Shown here: piece by piece, positions 24,909 through 38,700 of the stretch
Position numbering within the stretch: the first letter of the stretch is position 1
How the letters are laid out: each line of letters begins with the position of its first letter
Assembly (NCBI RefSeq): GCF_031628175.1
Contig: NZ_JAVLVT010000002.1
Span: 248,001-312,000 of the forward strand
Length of the DNA: 64,000 nucleotides
From: Lipingzhangella_A rawalii
GTDB taxonomy: Bacteria; Actinomycetota; Actinomycetes; Streptosporangiales; Streptosporangiaceae
Direction of reading: 5' to 3'
The notes under the pieces: generated by a model
The model's input: only the letters and a program-made list of their open reading frames with translations
What the model was told of the DNA's origin: nothing
The model's database searches: none
Position numbers and translations under genes: made by a program

Positions 24909-26102
24909 TTACTTGATCACCTTGGTGACCTGACCGGCGCCCACGGTCCGCCCACCCTCACGGATGGCGAACTTGAGGCCCTCCTCCATGGCGACCGGCT
25001 GGATCAGCTCCACCTTCATGGAGGTGTTGTCGCCCGGCATGACCATCTCGACACCCTCGGGCAGGGTGACGACACCGGTCACGTCGGTGGTCCGGAAGTA
25101 GAACTGCGGCCGGTAGTTGTTGAAGAAGGGGGTGTGCCGGCCACCGTCCTCCTTGGACAGGATGACGACCTGGCCCTCGAACTCGGTGTGCGGAGTGGTG
25201 GTGCCCGGCTTGATCACAACCTGGCCACGCTCCACGTCCTCACGCTTGATACCACGCAGCAGCAGGCCGACGTTGTCGCCAGCCTGGCCCTGGTCGAGAA
25301 GCTTACGGAACATCTCGACACCGGTGACCGTGGTGCTCTGCTTCTCGTCCTTGATGCCGACGATGTCGACGCTCTCGTTGACGTTGATCTGGCCACGCTC
25401 GATCCGACCGGTGACCACCGTCCCACGGCCGGTGATCGAGAAGACGTCCTCGATCGGCATCAGGAACGGCTTGTCGATGGCACGCTGCGGCTCGGGGATC
25501 TTCTCGTCGCAGGCCTTCATCAGCTCCAGGACGCCGTTGGCGGCGTCCTGGTCGCCCTCCAGGGCCTTCAGCGCGGAGACCTTCACGACCGGTACGTCGT
25601 CACCGGGGAACTCCTGCTCGTTCAGGAGCTCGCGAACCTCCAGCTCGACCAGGTCGAAGATCTCTTCGTCGTCGACCATGTCGGCCTTGTTCAGGGCAAC
25701 GACAATGTAGGGAACGCCAACCTGGCGGGCCAGGAGGACGTGCTCCCGCGTCTGCGGCATCGGACCGTCGGTGGCGGCGACCACGAGGATGGACCCGTCC
25801 ATCTGGGCGGCACCCGTGATCATGTTCTTCACGTAGTCCGCGTGACCGGGGCAGTCCACGTGGGCGTAGTGCCGCTCCTCGGTCTGGTACTCCACGTGCG
25901 CGATGGAGATGGTGATCCCACGCTCGCGCTCTTCCGGAGCCTTGTCGATGTCCTCGAACGGCGTGTACGGGTTCAGCTCCGGGTACGCGTCGTGCAGGAC
26001 CTTGGTGATGGCCGCGGTGAGCGTGGTCTTCCCGTGGTCGATGTGACCGATGGTCCCGATGTTGATGTGCGGCTTGTTCCGCTCGAACTTGGCCTTCGCC
26101 AC
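24909..26102 (-). CDS. tuf: Elongation factor Tu
   Basis: EF-Tu delivers aminoacyl-tRNA to the ribosome. The 397-residue protein has the P-loop GHIDHGKT at 19-26, DCPGH, NKADM, the switch region RGITISIAH and the standard C-terminus GAGQVTKVIK. It is the last gene of rpsL-rpsG-fusA-tuf and lies 74 bases after fusA. A strong terminator follows. Confidence 0.98.
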   Translation of the reverse strand: MAKAKFERNKPHINIGTIGHIDHGKTTLTAAITKVLHDAYPELNPYTPFEDIDKAPEERERGITISIAHVEYQTEERHYAHVDCPGHADYVKNMITGAAQMDGSILVVAATDGPMPQTREHVLLARQVGVPYIVVALNKADMVDDEEIFDLVELEVRELLNEQEFPGDDVPVVKVSALKALEGDQDAANGVLELMKACDEKIPEPQRAIDKPFLMPIEDVFSITGRGTVVTGRIERGQINVNESVDIVGIKDEKQSTTVTGVEMFRKLLDQGQAGDNVGLLLRGIKREDVERGQVVIKPGTTTPHTEFEGQVVILSKEDGGRHTPFFNNYRPQFYFRTTDVTGVVTLPEGVEMVMPGDNTSMKVELIQPVAMEEGLKFAIREGGRTVGAGQVTKVIK

Positions 26103-26176
26103 TGGATCTCTCCTACTTGGGATCTCAACGCCGTGTGACGTACGAGGTTGCTTGCTGACTGGTTACGTGCTCGCGA

Positions 26177-28291
26177 CTACTCGCCGCGGGCCTTCGCCAC
26201 AATCTCTTGGGCGACAGTGGACGGGACCTCCGCGTAGGAGTCGAACTGCATCGTGTACTGCGCCCGACCCTGGGTGCGGCTGCGTAGGTCACCCACGTAG
26301 CCGAACATCTCTGACAGCGGAACCAGCGCCTTGACGAGTCGCGACCCCGCGCGCTCCTCCATGGACTGGACCTGCCCGCGTCGGCTGTTCAGGTCGCCGA
26401 TCACGTCGCCCATGTACTCCTCGGGCGTGGTGACCTCGACCGCCATAACCGGCTCCAGGAGAGCGGGACTGGCCTTGCGGGCCGCGTCCTTGAACGCCAT
26501 GGAACCGGCAACCTTGAAGGCGAGCTCGGAGGAGTCGACGTCGTGGTAGGCCCCGTCTTGCAGCGTCACCTTGACGCCCACGAGCGGGTAGCCCGCCAGG
26601 ACCCCGAACTCGGCCGCCTCCTGACAACCCGCGTCCACCGAGGGGATGTACTCCCGTGGGATCCGTCCCCCGGTGATGTTGTTGACGAACTCGTACCCGC
26701 TGTTGTCCCCGCTCGCCTCGTCGGCGAGCGGCTCCAGGTCGATGATGACCCGACCGAACTGTCCGGAACCACCGGTCTGCTTCTTGTGGGTGTACTCGAC
26801 CTGCTCAACCTTCTTCCGGATGGTCTCCCGGTAGGCCACCTGGGGCTTGCCCACGTTGGCCTCAACCTTGAACTCGTCCTTCATCCGGTTGACGAGCACC
26901 TCAAGGTGGAGCTCACCCATACCCGCGATCACCGTCTGGCCGGTCTCTTCCTCGGTCTGCACCTGGAAGGAGGGATCCTCCTCGGCCAACCGCTGGATCG
27001 CGCTGCTCAGCTTCTCCTGGTCGCTCTTCGTCTTGGGCTCGATAGCGACCTGGATCACCGTGGCGGGGAAGGTCATCGACTCCAGGACCACCGGAGAGCC
27101 CGGGTCACACAGCGTCTCACCGGTAGTGGTGTCCTTGAGCCCCATTACCGCCACGATGTCCCCGGCCCCGGCGGACTCGATCTCGGTGCGCTTATTCGAG
27201 TGCATCCGGTAGATCTTGCCGATCCGCTCCTTGCGCCCCTTGGCCGCGTTCAGGACCTGGGTGCCGGAGACCAGCCGTCCGGAGTAGATCCGCAGATAGG
27301 TCAGCTTACCCAGGTGCGGGTCACTCATGATCTTGAAAACCAGAGCCGAGGTGGGCGAGTCCTCATTGGGCTCCCGGGTGAGCGTGGTCTCCTCGGTCTC
27401 GTCCTTGGGGTCGTAGCCGGTGACCGAACCCACGTCCAGGGGTGAGGGCAGGTAGGACACCACTGCGTCCAGGAGCGGCTGCACGCCCTTGTTCTTGAAG
27501 GCGGTGCCACACAGGACGGGCACGGCGGTACCAGCGATGGTCGCGCGGCGGATCGCCGGCTCCATCTGCTCCACCGTCGGCTCGTCCCCCTCGAGGTAGA
27601 GCTCCATGATCTCCTCGTCGGCCTCGGCCAACGTCTCGATCATCTTGTCCCGGGCCTCGCGGGCCGCTTCCAGATGCGTCTCCGGGATGTCGATGGTCTC
27701 GTACATCTCGCCCTTGGAGGCCTCGTCACTCCAGACGTAGGCCTTCATCCGCAGCAAATCGATGACGCCCTTGAAGTCACTCTCGGCGCCGATCGGCAGC
27801 TGGATCGCCAGCGGGGTGGCGTTGAGGCGATCGGAGATCATGTCGACGCACCGGTGGAACTCGGCACCCACCTTGTCCATCTTGTTGACAAAGCAGATCC
27901 GAGGCACGTTGTAGCGGTCCGCCTGACGCCACACCGTCTCCGACTGAGGCTCGACCCCCTCCTTGGCATCGAACACCGCAATCGCACCGTCAAGCACCCG
28001 CAGGTTGCGCTCCACCTCGACGGTGAAGTCGACGTGACCCGGGGTGTCGATCAGGTTGATCGTGTGGTCTTCCCAGTGGGTCGTGGTCGCAGCCGAGGTA
28101 ATGGTGATACCGCGACTCTGCTCCTCCTTCATCCAGTCCATCGTGGCGGCGCCGTCGTGGACCTCACCGAGCTTGTAGTTCACTCCGGTGTAGAAGAGGA
28201 TGCGCTCAGTCGTCGTGGTCTTACCCGCGTCGATGTGCGCCATGATCCCGATGTTGCGGACCTTGGCCAGGTCAAGAGCAGTGGTAGCCAT
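26177..28291 (-). CDS. fusA: Elongation factor G
   Basis: EF-G translocates tRNA and mRNA. The 704-residue protein has the P-loop AHIDAGKTT near 18-26, the switch I element EEQSRGITITSAAT, DTPGHVDF and NKMDK. Domains III-V include the GMGELHLEV motif and the C-terminal SEMFGYVGDLRSRTQGRA loop. It lies 47 bases after rpsG. Confidence 0.98.
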   Translation of the reverse strand: MATTALDLAKVRNIGIMAHIDAGKTTTTERILFYTGVNYKLGEVHDGAATMDWMKEEQSRGITITSAATTTHWEDHTINLIDTPGHVDFTVEVERNLRVLDGAIAVFDAKEGVEPQSETVWRQADRYNVPRICFVNKMDKVGAEFHRCVDMISDRLNATPLAIQLPIGAESDFKGVIDLLRMKAYVWSDEASKGEMYETIDIPETHLEAAREARDKMIETLAEADEEIMELYLEGDEPTVEQMEPAIRRATIAGTAVPVLCGTAFKNKGVQPLLDAVVSYLPSPLDVGSVTGYDPKDETEETTLTREPNEDSPTSALVFKIMSDPHLGKLTYLRIYSGRLVSGTQVLNAAKGRKERIGKIYRMHSNKRTEIESAGAGDIVAVMGLKDTTTGETLCDPGSPVVLESMTFPATVIQVAIEPKTKSDQEKLSSAIQRLAEEDPSFQVQTEEETGQTVIAGMGELHLEVLVNRMKDEFKVEANVGKPQVAYRETIRKKVEQVEYTHKKQTGGSGQFGRVIIDLEPLADEASGDNSGYEFVNNITGGRIPREYIPSVDAGCQEAAEFGVLAGYPLVGVKVTLQDGAYHDVDSSELAFKVAGSMAFKDAARKASPALLEPVMAVEVTTPEEYMGDVIGDLNSRRGQVQSMEERAGSRLVKALVPLSEMFGYVGDLRSRTQGRAQYTMQFDSYAEVPSTVAQEIVAKARGE

Positions 28292-28338
28292 GAGGCTCGT
28301 CTTCTCTCGGTCTCTCGTCTCGATCGTGTCCGCGGGGG

Positions 28339-28809
28339 TTACCAGCGGTAGTGGGCGAATGCCCGGTTGGACTCCGCCATCTTGTGCGTGTCCTCGCGTC
28401 GCTTGACACTCGCGCCGAGCCCGTTACTGGCATCCACCAGCTCGTTCATCAGGCGCTCCGTCATCGACTTCTCCCGACGTTTGCGGGAGTACTGCACCAG
28501 CCACCGCAGGGCGAGCGTGGTGCTCCGGTTGGAGCGAACCTCCACCGGAACTTGGTAGGTGGCGCCACCAACCCGACGGCTACGCACCTCCAGGGATGGC
28601 TTCACGTTGTCGAGTGCACGCTTCAGCACGACCAGCGCCTCCTGGCCGGTCTTCTCCCGAGCGCCCTCCAGCGCGTTGTACACGATGGACTGAGCGAGGG
28701 AGCGCTTGCCGTCGAGCAGCACCTTGTTGATCAGTGCGGTCACCAGAGGCGAGCCGTACACCGGGTCGGCGGTGAGCTGTCGCTTTGGTGCGGGCCCCTT
28801 ACGCGGCAT
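28339..28809 (-). CDS. rpsG: 30S ribosomal protein S7
   Basis: S7 organises the head of the small subunit and in E. coli represses the str operon. The 156-residue protein has MPRKGPAPKRQLTADPVYGS, SRRVGGATYQVPVEVR and the C-terminal KMAESNRAFAHYRW, all canonical. It starts two bases after the rpsL stop, tighter than in E. coli, where S7 binds the gap. Confidence 0.98.
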   Translation of the reverse strand: MPRKGPAPKRQLTADPVYGSPLVTALINKVLLDGKRSLAQSIVYNALEGAREKTGQEALVVLKRALDNVKPSLEVRSRRVGGATYQVPVEVRSNRSTTLALRWLVQYSRKRREKSMTERLMNELVDASNGLGASVKRREDTHKMAESNRAFAHYRW

Positions 28810-28811
28810 CT

Positions 28812-29183
28812 CTACTTCTCCTTCTTCGCGCCGTAGCGGCTACGCGCCTGCTTGCGGTTGCGGACGCCCTGGGTGTCCAACGCACCTCGGATCACCTTGT
28901 ACCGAACCCCGGGGAGGTCCTTCACTCGGCCACCGCGCACTAGCACGATCGAGTGCTCTTGCAGGTTGTGCCCGACGCCCGGGATGTAGGCCGTGACCTC
29001 GGTCCCGCTGGAGAGCTTGACCCTTGCGACCTTGCGCAGCGCGGAGTTGGGCTTCTTCGGCGTGGTGGTGAAGACACGCGTGCACACCCCACGGCGCTGC
29101 GGGCTCCCCTCTAGCGCCGGGGTGTTGTTCTTGGCGACCTTGTCCTGTCGTCCCTTGCGGACGAGCTGCTGGATAGTGGGCAC
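28812..29183 (-). CDS. rpsL: 30S ribosomal protein S12
   Basis: S12 is the decoding-centre protein whose mutations give streptomycin resistance. The 123-residue product starts at GTG (VPTIQQLVRKGR). The key region TTPKKPNSALRKV keeps the wild-type Lys (E. coli Lys42/43), and GGRVKDLPGVRY keeps the second Lys (87/88). It heads the str operon with a strong promoter about 260 bases upstream. Confidence 0.98.
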   Translation of the reverse strand: MPTIQQLVRKGRQDKVAKNNTPALEGSPQRRGVCTRVFTTTPKKPNSALRKVARVKLSSGTEVTAYIPGVGHNLQEHSIVLVRGGRVKDLPGVRYKVIRGALDTQGVRNRKQARSRYGAKKEK

Positions 29184-29443
29184 AGTGTCTCTGTCTCCGT
29201 TTTCCCTACGCCGTTCACCGGTTGTCGTTCTGCATTGCTACCCGCATCTCTCCCGCCCCCGCATCCGGGCGTGTCGCCCCATACCTCGTGAGTAACGAAC
29301 CGGGCATCCCAGACCCACGGGGCCGTTATGTCAGGGAGGAAGTGGCACGCGTGACCCCGATGCTCCGCGACTCACTAGTGACGCAGTGAACGCGATCCAA
29401 GACACGCGCGAGGAGACCCGTCGGCTAACGGGCACAAGCTCCA

Positions 29444-29472
29444 ATGCTACCGCCGAATACCAGACTGGTCAA
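29444..29472 (-). promoter_or_regulatory. Promoter of the str operon (rpsL)
   Basis: On the minus strand TTGACC (29472-29467), a 17-base spacer and TAGCAT (29449-29444) closely match the principal sigma consensus. It lies in the 465-base gene-free gap 29184-29648 and leaves about 255 bases of leader before rpsL. The rest of the gap shows nothing else I can name. Confidence 0.65.
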
Positions 29473-29648
29473 AACGCCGTCCGGTCGGGGGTAGCGTGCA
29501 CCCGCCTCACTCTGAGTCTCGGCCCCAGTGTACTGCCTCTGCGGAGTGTTCTGACGGCTGTTTACCCAGCCCGGCTACCTGACTCCTCCATAGGTCCGAG
29601 CGGAGATCGCCAGGCAGCCCCGGCCGCGTACCGGGCATCGAACCTCGG

Positions 29649-31706
29649 TTACAGCACGAACATCGTGACCCCGAGGGCCACTCCCAGGACCCACAGCACG
29701 ATACCCACCAGACCACAGACCGTTCCTGCGGCCACCAGCCTGGTGCCCTCCAGTGTTCCCCGCGCGGCGCTGATCCTACGGCGGGCCCGAGGAGCGATGA
29801 GCAGCGCCGCACCACCCAACAGCAATCCGAGCGGCAGAAGTACCACAGAGAGAATCCCCAGGGAGAGCGTCACCGTCGCCAACGGCTCCGTCTCCGGAAC
29901 ATCCTCGACGTGATCGTAGCCGGGATAACGTTCCACCGCCGTAGGAGCCGGCTCCTCGAAGCCGGGGAACTCCTCGCTGATCGGATCGCGACGGTCCCGA
30001 CCCCCGCCTCCAGCGAACCGGGACGATGCCATATCGGTGGATTCGGGTTCCCGGTCCACCTCCGGAGAATCAACCGACACCTCGTCCGGCACCGACGATC
30101 CTTCGGCCGCCGATGCACTCGGCATGGCCTCCGTCGCCTCGTGCGAGGAGCGGCTCACGGAGGCGCCCATACCGAACTCGCTGTCCACGGGAACCTCCGT
30201 GTGGGGATCCCGCCGGGACTCGCCCCGGTTCGGTTCCTGTGCCGCGGGTGCTTCCTGCCCATACTCCCCGGGGAGGGGGCCGAGCTCGTCCACGGGACGC
30301 CCGGAGGAGTCGGTGTCACCGACCCGGTCGACACCGCTGTGGCCAACGGTCCCGCTGCCGACGGGAGGCGCGGATCCCGACCACGGCGTTCCCTGGCCGT
30401 AACGTGGCTCGGCGCCCAGCGACGTCCCCGAACCGGTCGGGTCCGGCGCGTCCAGCCACGACGAGTCCGGGGCGTGCGGTCGCGGCCCGAGCTCGTCCAC
30501 CTCCCCAGACTCCGAGGAGGCACGATCGACCCGGCTGGAGTCCGAGGCGTGCTCCAGTTCCGCCGGGCTGAATTCGAACCATCCCCCCTCGGGTGGCACC
30601 GTTCCGGAGTCGCCGGACGGGGCGGCGCCCGGTGCGCTCGCCAGGTTTGTCAGCGCGTCCATACCGGCGCTCTCCGGGGGGACCGGCGCCTCGGATGCCG
30701 GGCCGCCGGCACTCGACGCCTGGTGAACCTGGTCATCCCGGCGCACGATCTGGGTGGTGCGCTCGGGTGAACCGTCCCGGTCCCCACCCTGCTCGACCGG
30801 AGTGGAGTGATCCTGGTCCCGAACGAACGCCCAGGTGTTACCACTTCCCGTTCCCAGGTCACCCCCCAGCGGGTCGGGACGTGCCGGAGTGGATGGCACG
30901 GACTCCGCCTGCGGCGCGGTTCCCGACCTCGGCGATTCCCAGCCCGGGGGAGTCGTGTTCCAGTCCGACGGATGCGCTTGTTCCGGCCCACCGTGATCGC
31001 GCCCGGGGTCGTCGATGACTCCTCCGGAGGCCGTGGGATGGCCGGCCCCAGACGGCGGGTGTCCCGCTCCGGGCACCGGGGCAGTCGAAGCACTATCGAG
31101 CGGCGTTTCGTTCCCTGCGTCCGATGCGGGCGCCCCCGGGGCGGATCCATGCCCGATCCACCCCGCCCCCGACTCGCCTGCGGGCCGCCCGAGATCGGCG
31201 CCATCGAGTGCCGCCGGGGCACCGTGTGGGTCAACGGACACCCCCTGTTCGAGGTCCTCGGTCGGAGCTGGGTGGCCCACGTGGCGACGGAGGTAGTCTC
31301 CGGCTCCGTAGGCCCGGGGAGGCCTGTGTTCCTCCCCGCCCGTCGAGTCACGGCCCGTCTCGGGAACGGGAGATTCGCTCGTCTCCCGCACAGCGGCGGG
31401 TTCGGATGCCGGAACGTCGAACAGGCTCGACGGGTAGGGCTCGGCCATGCCCCGGGGTGCGTCCCGGGTGTACCCTCCAAAGCTGGTGGGGTAGGGATGC
31501 GACTCTCGTGTTTCCTCCCCGGAACCGACGGCCCCGCCCTGCGGATCTGTGCCCGTCAGTTCCGGACCGGACCCGTCCTCCGGGTCCACGTACTGCGACT
31601 GTGTCACGTACCGATCGTGGCTCGGCGTGAACCAGGTCCCGGACTGGGACTCCGGCTCCCGCTGCTCCGACCCGTAGTGACCTCCCCCGTTCTCAGTCAC
31701 TGTCAC
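29649..31706 (-). CDS. DUF4190-like membrane protein with a ~600-residue acidic disordered N-terminus
   Basis: This 685-residue protein has a polar low-complexity region of about 600 residues rich in Gly, Ser, Pro, Glu and Asp, followed by a DUF4190-like pair of transmembrane helices at about 609-638 and 657-685 with a PRARRR loop between. Small DUF4190 proteins are common in actinobacteria and usually have short N-termini; this extension is unusually long. The GTG at 31706 has GGAG four bases before it; a second GTG two codons on is possible. It lies between rpoC and rpsL, each separated by hairpin or promoter, so it is probably a separate unit. Function unknown. Confidence 0.82.
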   Translation of the reverse strand: MTVTENGGGHYGSEQREPESQSGTWFTPSHDRYVTQSQYVDPEDGSGPELTGTDPQGGAVGSGEETRESHPYPTSFGGYTRDAPRGMAEPYPSSLFDVPASEPAAVRETSESPVPETGRDSTGGEEHRPPRAYGAGDYLRRHVGHPAPTEDLEQGVSVDPHGAPAALDGADLGRPAGESGAGWIGHGSAPGAPASDAGNETPLDSASTAPVPGAGHPPSGAGHPTASGGVIDDPGRDHGGPEQAHPSDWNTTPPGWESPRSGTAPQAESVPSTPARPDPLGGDLGTGSGNTWAFVRDQDHSTPVEQGGDRDGSPERTTQIVRRDDQVHQASSAGGPASEAPVPPESAGMDALTNLASAPGAAPSGDSGTVPPEGGWFEFSPAELEHASDSSRVDRASSESGEVDELGPRPHAPDSSWLDAPDPTGSGTSLGAEPRYGQGTPWSGSAPPVGSGTVGHSGVDRVGDTDSSGRPVDELGPLPGEYGQEAPAAQEPNRGESRRDPHTEVPVDSEFGMGASVSRSSHEATEAMPSASAAEGSSVPDEVSVDSPEVDREPESTDMASSRFAGGGGRDRRDPISEEFPGFEEPAPTAVERYPGYDHVEDVPETEPLATVTLSLGILSVVLLPLGLLLGGAALLIAPRARRRISAARGTLEGTRLVAAGTVCGLVGIVLWVLGVALGVTMFVL

Positions 31707-31792
31707 TGTTCTCCAGACCGCGCATCAGCGCACTGTCGATGACCGGTCGCCGCCCCATCGCGAAACCGCTTCCTGCCGGCAACCATGACAAA

Positions 31793-31832
31793 CGGCGGTA
31801 GTATCCACCCGCTCCGGAGTGGACTACCGCCG
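31793..31832 (-). terminator. Terminator after rpoBC
   Basis: A stem of 10 + 4 bp (CGGCGGTAGT and CCAC with complements, one 2-base bulge) lies 33 bases after the rpoC stop. It probably ends the rpoBC transcript. Confidence 0.7.
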
Positions 31833-31865
31833 CTGCCAGCTCAATCAACCGATCTTGCCGTAGAG

Positions 31866-35744
<3,879 letters not shown>

Positions 35745-35774
35745 TTGATTCGTCCTCTGCTCCTCGTTCGCGGG

Positions 35775-38700
35775 TTAGACCTCTTCGACGCTGCTCGGCT
35801 CACGCCGGGACAGGTCGATACCGAGTTCCTCTGCAGCGCGGAAAACATCCTCGTCGCTGTCGCGCATCTCGATCGACATGCCGTCACTGGACAGCACCTC
35901 GACGTTCAGACACAACGACTGCATCTCCTTGATGAGCACCTTGAAGGACTCGGGAATCCCGGGTTCCGGGATGTTCTCACCCTTGACGATGGCCTCGTAG
36001 ACCTTCACTCGTCCCACGACGTCATCCGACTTGATGGTGAGTAGCTCCTGGAGGGCATAGGCGGCGCCGTAGGCCTCCAGGGCCCAGACCTCCATCTCAC
36101 CGAAGCGCTGCCCACCGAACTGGGCCTTACCACCCAGCGGCTGCTGGGTGATCATCGAGTACGGCCCGGTGGAACGGGCGTGAATCTTGTCGTCCACCAG
36201 ATGCAGCAGCTTGAGAATGTAGGTGTAGCCAACGGCCACCGGCTCGTCGAACGGCTCACCGGTACGGCCGTCGATCAGCCGAGCCTTGCCGTCGGCGTTG
36301 ATCAGACGGTCTCCGTCCTTGTTCGGGAGGCTCGACTCCAGCAGACCCCCGATCTCGCTCTCGCGCAGGCCGTCGAAGACGGGTGTCGCCACGGGAGTGC
36401 CGGGCTCGGCCTCCGAGGCGCCGATCTCCGCCATGGAACGTTTCCATTCGGCGTCATCGCCGTCGACCCGCCACCCACTCTTGGCGATCCACCCCAGATG
36501 GGTCTCCAGGACCTGCCCAACGTTCATTCGCCCGGGGACACCCAGTGGGTTCAGCACGATGTCGATGGGGGTGCCGTCCTCGAGGAAGGGCATGTCCTCC
36601 TGCGGCAGGATCTTCGCGATCACGCCCTTGTTCCCGTGGCGTCCCGCCAGCTTGTCCCCGTCCGCAATCTTACGCTTCTGCGCGACATAGACCCGGACCA
36701 GCTCGTTCACTCCGGGGGGCAGCTCGTCCCCGTCCTCCCGGTTGAACACCCGGACACCAATGACCTTGCCCCGCTCACCGTGCGGCACCTTCATCGAGGT
36801 GTCTCGCACCTCACGGGCCTTCTCTCCGAAGATCGCGCGCAGTAGCCGCTCCTCGGGGGTCAGCTCCGTCTCGCCCTTCGGGGTGACCTTGCCGACCAGG
36901 ATGTCGCCCTGGTCGACGTCGGCGCCGATGCGGACGATTCCACGGTCGTCGAGGTCCGCGAGGACCTCCTCACTGACGTTCGGAATCTCGCGGGTGATCT
37001 CTTCCGGACCCAGCTTGGTGTCCCGCGCGTCGACCTCGTGCTCCTCGATGTGGATCGAGGAGAGAACGTCATCCTGCACCAGGCGCTGGGACAGGATGAT
37101 GGCGTCCTCGTAGTTGTGGCCCTCCCAGGACATGTAGGCCACCAGCAGGTTCTTACCCAGGGCCATCTCGCCGTCGCTGGTGCAGGGACCGTCGGCCAGA
37201 ACCTGGCCCTCTTCGACCCGCTGCCCTTCGACAACGATCGACCGCTGGTTGAAGCAGGTTCCCTGGTTCGAACGCTCGAACTTGGCCACCCGGTAGGTAC
37301 GCCGGGTGCCGTCGTCGGCCATGACCGTGATGTAGTCGGCGGTAACGTCCTCGACCACCCCGGCCTTCTCCGCCACGATCACGTCGCCGGCGTCGGTGGC
37401 TGAACGGTACTCCATTCCGGTGCCGACCAGCGGGGCTTCGCTGCGCAGCAGCGGCACAGACTGGCGCTGCATGTTGGAACCCATCAGGGCCCGGTTCGCG
37501 TCGTCGTGCTCGAGGAAGGGGATCATCGCCGTGGCCACGGACACCATCTGCCGAGGTGAGACGTCCATGTACTCCACATCACCCGGGGAGACGGCCTCGA
37601 ACTCTCCGCCCTTCCGGCGAGCCAGCACCCGCGTATCGGCGATGGTGCCGTCCGCACTCACCCCGGTGTTGGCCTGGGCGATGACGTGGCGGTCCTCCTC
37701 GTCGGCCGTGAGGTAGTGGATCTCGTCGGTAACCTGCCCGTCCACCACCTTGCGGTAGGGCGTCTCCACGAAGCCGAAGGAGTTCACCCGGCCGTAGGCC
37801 GACAGGGAGCCGATCAGACCGATGTTCGGCCCCTCCGGAGTTTCGATCGGGCACATTCGGCCGTAGTGGGAGGGGTGAACGTCACGAACCTCGAAGCCGG
37901 CCCGTTCCCGGGAGAGACCACCCGGCCCCAGGGCGGACAACCGACGCTTATGCGTCAGCCCTGCCAGCGGATTGGTCTGGTCCATGAACTGGGACAGCTG
38001 GCTGGTTCCGAAGAACTCGCGAATCGAGGCGACGACCGGCCGCACGTTGATCAGGGTCTGGGGTGTGATCGCCTCGACGTCCTGCGTCGTCATCCGTTCC
38101 CGGACCACGCGCTCCATCCGGGCCAGGCCCAGGCGCACCTGGTTCTGGATCAGCTCACCCACGGTCCGCAGCCGGCGGTTACCGAAGTGGTCGATGTCGT
38201 CGGTCTCGATCGGGAAGGTGCCGTGCTCGCGGTGGAGTTCCTCCTCACCGGCATGCAGACGGACGAGGTAGTCGATCGTCGCGACGATGTCGTCCTCGGT
38301 CAGCGTGCCCTGGGAGATGTCGGTCTCCAGGCCCAGCTTCTTGTTGGTCTTGTACCGGCCGACCTTCGCGAGGTCGTAGCGCTTGGGGTTGAAGTACAGG
38401 TTCTCCAGCAGCGCCTGGGCGGACTCCTTGGTGGGCGGCTCGCCCGGACGCAGCTTGCGGTAGATGTCGAGCAGCGCGTCGTCCGTGCCCGCGGTCGGGT
38501 CCTTCTCCAGGGTGTTGCGGATGGACTCGTACTCGCCGAACCGCTCCAGGATCTGGTCGTTGGTCCAGCCCAACGCCTTCAACAACACGGTGGCGCCCTG
38601 CTTGCGCTTCCGGTCGATCCGCACACCGACGAAGTCGCGCTTGTCGACCTCGAACTCCAGCCAGGCACCACGCGACGGGATGACCTTACAGCCGTAGACG

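Noticed and set aside
28812..29183. Streptomycin-resistance mutation in rpsL
   Set aside because: Both key Lys residues (TPKKPNS and GRVKDLPG) are wild type.
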